This document shows, piece by piece, positions 13,969 through 17,943 of a DNA stretch of 17,943 nt (positions within the stretch are counted from its first letter, which is position 1; every line of letters begins with the position of its first letter). The translations under genes were made by a program, and so were the position numbers. The notes beneath the pieces were generated by a model. It was given only the letters and a program-made list of their open reading frames with translations, made no database searches and was not told the DNA's origin. The stretch covers positions 1 through 17,943 of the forward strand of contig DATKZY010000094.1 of assembly GCA_035527715.1 (NCBI GenBank), read 5' to 3'. The stretch is from DSUN01 sp035527715 (lineage in GTDB: Bacteria; Planctomycetota; PUPC01; DSUN01).

Positions 13969-15024
13969 TCACGGCTTCGGCTCGGGATAGCCGGCCGGCT
14001 TCGAGGTGAAGAACCGCGCGCCCACGCGCGCCGCCAGGAAGGCGCCCGCGCTCACCACCACCACGTCCCACAAGCGCAGGCACAGCAGGTAGGCCATGAC
14101 CATGGCCGCCTGGTCCGCCGAGTCGTGTCCCAGGATGGCGAAGGTGCCGATGAGGCCCCCGTCGAGCATCCCCACCCCGCTGGGCGTGATCTGCACCGCC
14201 AGCAGGAGCTGTCCCGCCACGAAGATCAGGCACAGCTCGCCGATCCGCAGCCGCAGGCTCCCCCCCAGCAGGAAGAAGGCCAGCGGCTTCGCGAACACCG
14301 CGGCGTGCGAGACCAGCATGGCCCCGAACGCCGCGAACGACGTGCGGCCCTCCTCGCAAAACGTCCGCGATGCCTGATCCTCCATCTCCGCCACCCGCCG
14401 CCGCAGCCGCACGATCGGCCGCCGCAGCGGGCGAAACCACGCCAGGGCCCGCGCCAGCCGGCTCAACGGGCGCCGCCGCTGCGCCAGCGCCAGCCACAGC
14501 ACCCCCGAGAAGCCCAGCATCAGCACCGCCACCCCCACGATCGCCACCCCGCCCACCATGTGCGCGGGGCTGAACAGCACGCTCTTGTACTCCACCGCCG
14601 CCACCGCCGCGCTGAAGCCGAACATCAGCATGAAGCTCAGGAACTCCAGGTACTTGCTCAGCAGCACGGTGCCCGCCACCTCGTGGTAGGGCAGCGAGGC
14701 CATCTTGCCCACGTAGGCCACCCGCAACGGCTCCCCGCCCAGGTAGGTGGACGGCGTGAGCATGTTCCCCGCCTGCCCCACCGTCGTCGCCCCAACGAGG
14801 GTCAGATAGGACACCCGATGCCCGATGGGGCGGCTCAACAAGGCCCAGGCCGTCGCCTGCACCGCGATGAAGACCAGCGTCAGCGCGCCCACGGCCGCGA
14901 AGGGCCACACCCCTGCCCGCCGCACCTGACGGAGCGTCTCCTCGAACCCGACCACCCACACGATGCCGAGCAGGAGCAGCCCGGTGACGGGGAGCAGGAT
15001 GGCAAGGCCCAGCGCGCGGCGCAC
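13969..15024 (-). CDS. YbhN/LPG-synthase transmembrane-domain family membrane protein
   Basis: This 351-residue integral membrane protein has about eight hydrophobic helices. The first is ALGLAILLPVTGLLLLGIVWVV. It carries the family marks TPSTYLGGEPLRVAYV (around residues 88-103) and ITPSGVGMLDGG (around 278-289), which correspond to the conserved P..GG.ePlR and PGG.G.lEg regions of the UPF0104/LPG_synthase_TM family. Members move or modify lipids; no C-terminal aminoacyl-transfer domain is present, so it is not a full MprF. I chose the GTG at 15024, with AGGAGG (15041-15036) 11 nt upstream. The open frame continues to a TTG at 15096, but that codon is the -35 box of the promoter. It is the first gene of the operon with the M14-like protein. 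Confidence 0.8.
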   Translation of the reverse strand: MRRALGLAILLPVTGLLLLGIVWVVGFEETLRQVRRAGVWPFAAVGALTLVFIAVQATAWALLSRPIGHRVSYLTLVGATTVGQAGNMLTPSTYLGGEPLRVAYVGKMASLPYHEVAGTVLLSKYLEFLSFMLMFGFSAAVAAVEYKSVLFSPAHMVGGVAIVGVAVLMLGFSGVLWLALAQRRRPLSRLARALAWFRPLRRPIVRLRRRVAEMEDQASRTFCEEGRTSFAAFGAMLVSHAAVFAKPLAFFLLGGSLRLRIGELCLIFVAGQLLLAVQITPSGVGMLDGGLIGTFAILGHDSADQAAMVMAYLLCLRLWDVVVVSAGAFLAARVGARFFTSKPAGYPEPKP

Positions 15025-15067
15025 GGCAGTCGCTGCCTCCTTCGGGGGGGCTCTGCAGTTCCCCCAG

Positions 15068-15096
15068 AGGGTACGTTCCAGCGGCCCCAATGTCAA
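15068..15096 (-). promoter_or_regulatory. Promoter of the YbhN-like/M14-like operon
   Basis: On the minus strand a perfect TTGACA (15096-15091), a 17-bp spacer and TACCCT (15073-15068) are seen. Transcription would start near 15061, leaving about 37 nt to the GTG at 15024. Confidence 0.6.
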
Positions 15097-15108
15097 GCTG
15101 CGATCACA

Positions 15109-15137
15109 TTGACCTTCCGTCGGGGGCGCGCTATAAT
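15109..15137 (+). promoter_or_regulatory. Promoter of the TPR-protein gene
   Basis: TTGACC (15109-15114), a 17-bp spacer and a perfect TATAAT (15132-15137) are seen. This is the best sigma-70-type promoter in the window. It predicts a start near 15144 and a leader of about 50 nt to the GTG at 15194. Confidence 0.8.
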
Positions 15138-15193
15138 CCCTCCGTCCGACGCGACCGGCGCCCCGCGCCCAGGAGACCTGGAAGGGGACGGAT

Positions 15194-17638
15194 GTGAGCG
15201 TGCGGCCTGCAAGACGCCTCGCCGCGGCCTGGGTCGCGGCCGGATGGCTTGTCGCCCTCGGCCTGAGCGCCGCAGGAGCGGAGGACGCCGGTCCCGCCGC
15301 TCCCGCCCCGGCCCCCGCGCCGCGGCCGGAGCTGCCGCTGCCGCCGGTGCCGCCCCTGGCGCCGCCAGGGCCTCCCCCCGCCGACCCCGAGCCGTCGCTC
15401 TACCGCGCGCCGGCGACGATGGCCGACGGCTCTCTCCTCACCCTGGTGGCCGAGCCGAAGCCGCCGCTGCTCAAGAGCGGCAAGCCCACGACAATCAAGG
15501 CCCGGCCCCACGACATCGTGCAGGCGCCCGGCGACCCCAGGCCCATCGAGGGCACGATCACCGACGAGCGCGACGGGAGGATCTGGTTCCGCGACGTCAA
15601 GGGCATCGCCCACCCGAGGAACCCGCTCGTCCTTGCCGACCTCGTGTTCTTCCAGCGCCAGGCGGCGACCGTGCAGCTCGTCGTCCGCGAGCGCTCCGAG
15701 CTGGCCGGCAACGACGCGGACGCCCATCTCGCGCTGGCCCAGGACTGCCTGGACGGCGATCTGCTGGCCGAGGCGGAAGGCGAGCTGAAGCACGCGGCGG
15801 AGGTGGACCCGCGGAATCTCGCGGCGCGCCTGAAGCTGGCCGACCTGTACGCGGCGCAGGGCCGGCGCGACCCCGAGGTGGGCGCCTACGAGAGCGCCCT
15901 CGCCGCGGGGGCCGACGCCGCCGCCGTGCGCGAGCGGCTTGGCCGCTGCTGCCTCGAGCTGGGGCTGTTCGGGCTCGCCGCCGAGCACTTCGCCCAGGGC
16001 CGCGCGCTCGCGGCCAAGGCGGCCGACCAGGGCCTGGCGCCGCGGCTCCTGCGCCTCGAGGCCGAGGCCCGCCTGCTCGGCGGGCGCGCCGCCGAGGCGG
16101 CCGGGCTCCTCAAGCGCCTGGCCGAGATGGCGCCCGGCGACCCCGCGGCGAGCAACGTCCAGGCCCTCGCCGATCTGTTGGCCGGCCGAGCTGTGCCCGC
16201 GCGGGCCGCCCTCACCAAGCTCGCCGAGGCGCCCGACGCGCCGGCGAGCGCGCGGAACAACCTGGGCGCCCTGCTGTTCAACGCCGGCGAGTGCGAGGCG
16301 GCGCTGGCGCACTTCGAGGCCTGCCGCCGCGCCGCGCCCCGCCACACCAAGGCCACGGCAAACGCCGCGCTGGCCTGCGCCGCCCTCGGCCGGCCCGAGG
16401 AGGCGCGGAAGCTCCTCGCGGCGATCGCCCAGCCCCCCGCCACCTCGCTGGGCTACCACTTGGCCGCCGGCTACGTGCACGAGCGCCTGGGCAAGCCCGA
16501 CGGCGCCCTGGCCGCCTACCAGGCGGCGCGCACGCTCGACCCCGCGTGCCTCTACGCGGTGAGCGGCGCGGCCCGTTGCCAGCTCCTTGGCGGCAACACG
16601 CAGGCCGCCGCCGAGACCTTCGAGACGGCGCGCGTGCTCGCGCCCGCCGACCCCTCGGCGCCGCGCGGCCTTGCCACCTGCCACTACAGGGCAGGGCGGT
16701 TCGCCGCCGCGGCCGACGTCTTGCGCCCCCTCGCTGCACGCGAGGGCGCGGATGCCCACGACCTCGTGCGCCTCGGCATGGCCCTGCTGCACCAGCCAGA
16801 CCGCCGCAGAGAGGCCGGCGAGCTGTTCGACAAGGCCCGCGCCGCCGTGCGGCCCCCGAGCCCCTACGCGCTCGCGGCACTGGCCTACGTGGCCTACGCC
16901 GACGGCGCCGTGGGCCTGGCCGAGGAACGCCTCCGCCAGGCCCGCCGCGCGACCGACGCGCCGGACGCGGCGACGTACGCGGCCGCCGCCCTCGAACGCC
17001 TCGCCGCCGCCCGCGGCGAGGAGGTCGCCACCGTGGCCTTCGGCGCCGCGGGAGCGGTCCGGCTCCCCGACGGCTGGCAGGCCGCCGGCGAGGGCAGCCC
17101 GGCGCCCGAGGTGCGCCCGAATGGGCTGCGCTTCGACGGGGTGGCCGCCGCAGCCGTCGAGCGCGCCGTGACCTGCCTGGTGCCGCTCGCGAGGCCGGCC
17201 GCCGAGAAGAGCCCGGCTCGCCGCCTCGCGCGCTTCGACGTCGTTGCCCAGGTGCCGCTCACGAACGACGCGACGGTAGGCGTCCTCATCGGCGTCGGCC
17301 AGACCACCTTCCAGCTCGCCCTGCGCACCACGCGGCAGCCCCGACTGAGCCGCCGCCTCGCCTACCGCATCGTGCGCGGGCAGGCGCCGACGCCTTGGGC
17401 CGACCTCCCCGGCACCATCGCCCTGGAGCGGCTGCGGCTGGGGCTGGGACCGAGCGCCCGCGCGGCCGAGGCCCTCGACGCGTATCTCAACGGCACCCCG
17501 CTCGGCGAGCCCCTCCCGCTCGACGCCCTGAAGGACGCTCCGCAGGAGGTCACGATCGGCTTCTTCGTCGCGGCCGAGCCGCAGCAGCAGTGCCTCTTCA
17601 TCGTCCGCGAGGTCGAGCTCGTCTGGAAGAGGCAGTAA
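15194..17638 (+). CDS. Exported TPR protein with C-terminal beta-rich domain
   Basis: This 814-residue protein probably acts as a scaffold in the periplasm or at the cell surface. The GTG at 15194 has AAGGGGA about 6 nt upstream; the overlapping ATG at 15192 is followed at once by TGA. A signal peptide (residues about 1-28, AWVAAGWLVALGLSAAGA) is followed by a proline/alanine-rich stretch to about 70. Residues about 70-170 form a small unrecognised domain. From about 175 to 600 there are ten or more TPR-like helix pairs, such as NLGALLFNAGECEAALAHF and ATCHYRAGRFAAAADVL. The last 190 residues are strand-rich (FDVVAQVPLTNDATVGVL, then LDAYLNGTPLGEP and VTIGFFVAAE) and resemble a LamG/concanavalin-like sandwich. 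It is transcribed alone from a strong promoter divergent from the YbhN-like operon. No enzyme motif was seen. Confidence 0.8.
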   Translation: MSVRPARRLAAAWVAAGWLVALGLSAAGAEDAGPAAPAPAPAPRPELPLPPVPPLAPPGPPPADPEPSLYRAPATMADGSLLTLVAEPKPPLLKSGKPTTIKARPHDIVQAPGDPRPIEGTITDERDGRIWFRDVKGIAHPRNPLVLADLVFFQRQAATVQLVVRERSELAGNDADAHLALAQDCLDGDLLAEAEGELKHAAEVDPRNLAARLKLADLYAAQGRRDPEVGAYESALAAGADAAAVRERLGRCCLELGLFGLAAEHFAQGRALAAKAADQGLAPRLLRLEAEARLLGGRAAEAAGLLKRLAEMAPGDPAASNVQALADLLAGRAVPARAALTKLAEAPDAPASARNNLGALLFNAGECEAALAHFEACRRAAPRHTKATANAALACAALGRPEEARKLLAAIAQPPATSLGYHLAAGYVHERLGKPDGALAAYQAARTLDPACLYAVSGAARCQLLGGNTQAAAETFETARVLAPADPSAPRGLATCHYRAGRFAAAADVLRPLAAREGADAHDLVRLGMALLHQPDRRREAGELFDKARAAVRPPSPYALAALAYVAYADGAVGLAEERLRQARRATDAPDAATYAAAALERLAAARGEEVATVAFGAAGAVRLPDGWQAAGEGSPAPEVRPNGLRFDGVAAAAVERAVTCLVPLARPAAEKSPARRLARFDVVAQVPLTNDATVGVLIGVGQTTFQLALRTTRQPRLSRRLAYRIVRGQAPTPWADLPGTIALERLRLGLGPSARAAEALDAYLNGTPLGEPLPLDALKDAPQEVTIGFFVAAEPQQQCLFIVREVELVWKRQ

Positions 17639-17680
17639 CCCCCTCGCCGTCTCCGGGCGCACCATCCCCCCCGCATCGTG

Positions 17681-17737
17681 GGGCGGTAGACGAGGATTGC
17701 ATACCTATTCAAGTATGCAATCCTCGCGCTGCCGCCC
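17681..17737. repeat. Long inverted repeat, 14-bp perfect stem extended by 9 bp
   Basis: The arms 17691-17704 and 17713-17726 are perfectly complementary over 14 bp around the 8-nt loop ctattcaa. A further 9 bp (17681-17689 with 17729-17737, one G-U) continue the stem after a small asymmetric bulge. The inner stem is much richer in A and T than its surroundings. It starts 42 nt after the TPR stop codon. It may act as a terminator, although there is no T tract, or it may be a small mobile palindrome. Confidence 0.8.
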
Positions 17738-17754
17738 TATGACGCGGGAGGAAC

Positions 17755-17789
17755 CCCCTCCCGAAGGCTGCCTTAGCCTTCGGGAGGGG
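17755..17789 (-). repeat. Perfect 15-bp hairpin downstream of a boxA-like site
   Basis: The arms 17755-17769 and 17775-17789 pair perfectly over 15 bp with a 5-nt loop. On the minus strand the hairpin follows the boxA-like core (17809-17798) after an 8-nt spacer. It has no T tract on either side, so a plain terminator is less likely. Confidence 0.75.
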
Positions 17790-17795
17790 AACCGA

Positions 17796-17810
17796 GTTGT
17801 CAAAGAGCAG
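17796..17810 (-). promoter_or_regulatory. boxA-like antitermination sequence
   Basis: The minus strand reads CTGCTCTTTGACAAC. Its core TGCTCTTTGACA differs at one position from the Escherichia coli rrn boxA (TGCTCTTTAACA), the NusB/NusE binding site. No rRNA gene lies to its left, where the transcript would run, so its target is unclear. Confidence 0.5.
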
Positions 17811-17943
17811 GTGCGACGGCCCGACGCGACGGGTTTGGCTATGCCGTTCGCCGGCCGCCTCCGAGCCGCGCTCGAACCGAGGGGCCTCTTGCCTGCCGGC
17901 CAGGCGTCGGCCTCTCGACCGGGCTTCTTCCAGCCCGGCGGGG

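Larger units (their letters stand above)
17639..17943. other. Gene-free right end with clustered stem-loops
   Basis: I see no credible gene in these 305 bp. They hold at least four stem-loops: 17681-17737, 17755-17789, 17878-17917 and 17919-17938. They also hold a boxA-like sequence on the minus strand (17810-17796). The third structure has a 9-bp outer stem with one G-U pair, and an inner GCCTG/CAGGC stem. The density of structure suggests a noncoding RNA, a regulatory leader or a repeat array that continues beyond the window. Confidence 0.5.

Noticed and set aside
13916..14959. Extension of the M14-like frame upstream to 14959
   Set aside because: It overlaps the YbhN-like gene on the same strand and would bury the signal peptide at residue about 350.
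14125..17742. A 1205-codon plus-strand frame through the YbhN-like and TPR regions
   Set aside because: It is another shadow frame, Arg/Pro/Ala-rich, crossing the divergent promoters.
17820..17890. tRNA-like GGTTCGAG on the minus strand
   Set aside because: The flanking five bases do not pair to form a T stem, and no acceptor or anticodon arm can be drawn.

Overview
The window is a GC-rich, gene-dense chromosomal segment from a bacterium that is most likely a planctomycete or a close relative in the PVC superphylum. I infer this from the gene content: an FHA-domain protein beside a HEAT-repeat protein, a YVTN propeller fused to a di-heme cytochrome c, a heparinase II/III-type protein, and a DegT-type aminotransferase of a kind frequent in that group. 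A tandem heptamer of the GCGGAAT type, which I associate with PVC genomes, lies between two genes. No rRNA, tRNA, CRISPR array, transposase or phage gene was seen.

Layout. 1-322: palindromic repeats, then two promoters reading into a secreted heparinase II/III-like polysaccharide lyase (323-2941, +). 2942-3296: terminator and small GAA-loop hairpins between convergent genes. 3297-6109 (-): a two-gene operon, FHA protein then exported HEAT-repeat protein, separated by a heptamer array that supplies the HEAT protein's start codon. 6297-8231 (+): exported YVTN/di-heme cytochrome. 8238-9149 (-): exported serine esterase. 9285-10532 (+): a three-module RidA/chorismatase-like protein, followed by a DegT/DnrJ/EryC1/StrS aminotransferase (10672-11946, +). 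12065-15024 (-): an operon of a YbhN/LPG-synthase-type membrane protein and a secreted M14 carboxypeptidase-like protein whose zinc ligands are replaced. 15194-17638 (+): exported TPR protein with a beta-rich C-terminal domain. 17639-17943: no gene, but several strong stem-loops and, on the minus strand, a boxA-like sequence followed by a hairpin.

Regulation is unusually readable. Several -35/-10 pairs with 17-bp spacers can be seen, most with TTGAC-type -35 boxes. Three divergent gene pairs have back-to-back promoters with their -35 boxes 12-18 bp apart.

No single locus is clearly a new multi-gene system. The best candidates for something undescribed are: the RidA-chorismatase fusion beside a sugar-type aminotransferase, which suggests an aromatic or amino-sugar branch from chorismate; the M14 pseudopeptidase cotranscribed with a lipid-type membrane protein; the heptamer array that has become part of a signal peptide; and the nut-like boxA-hairpin element at the right edge.
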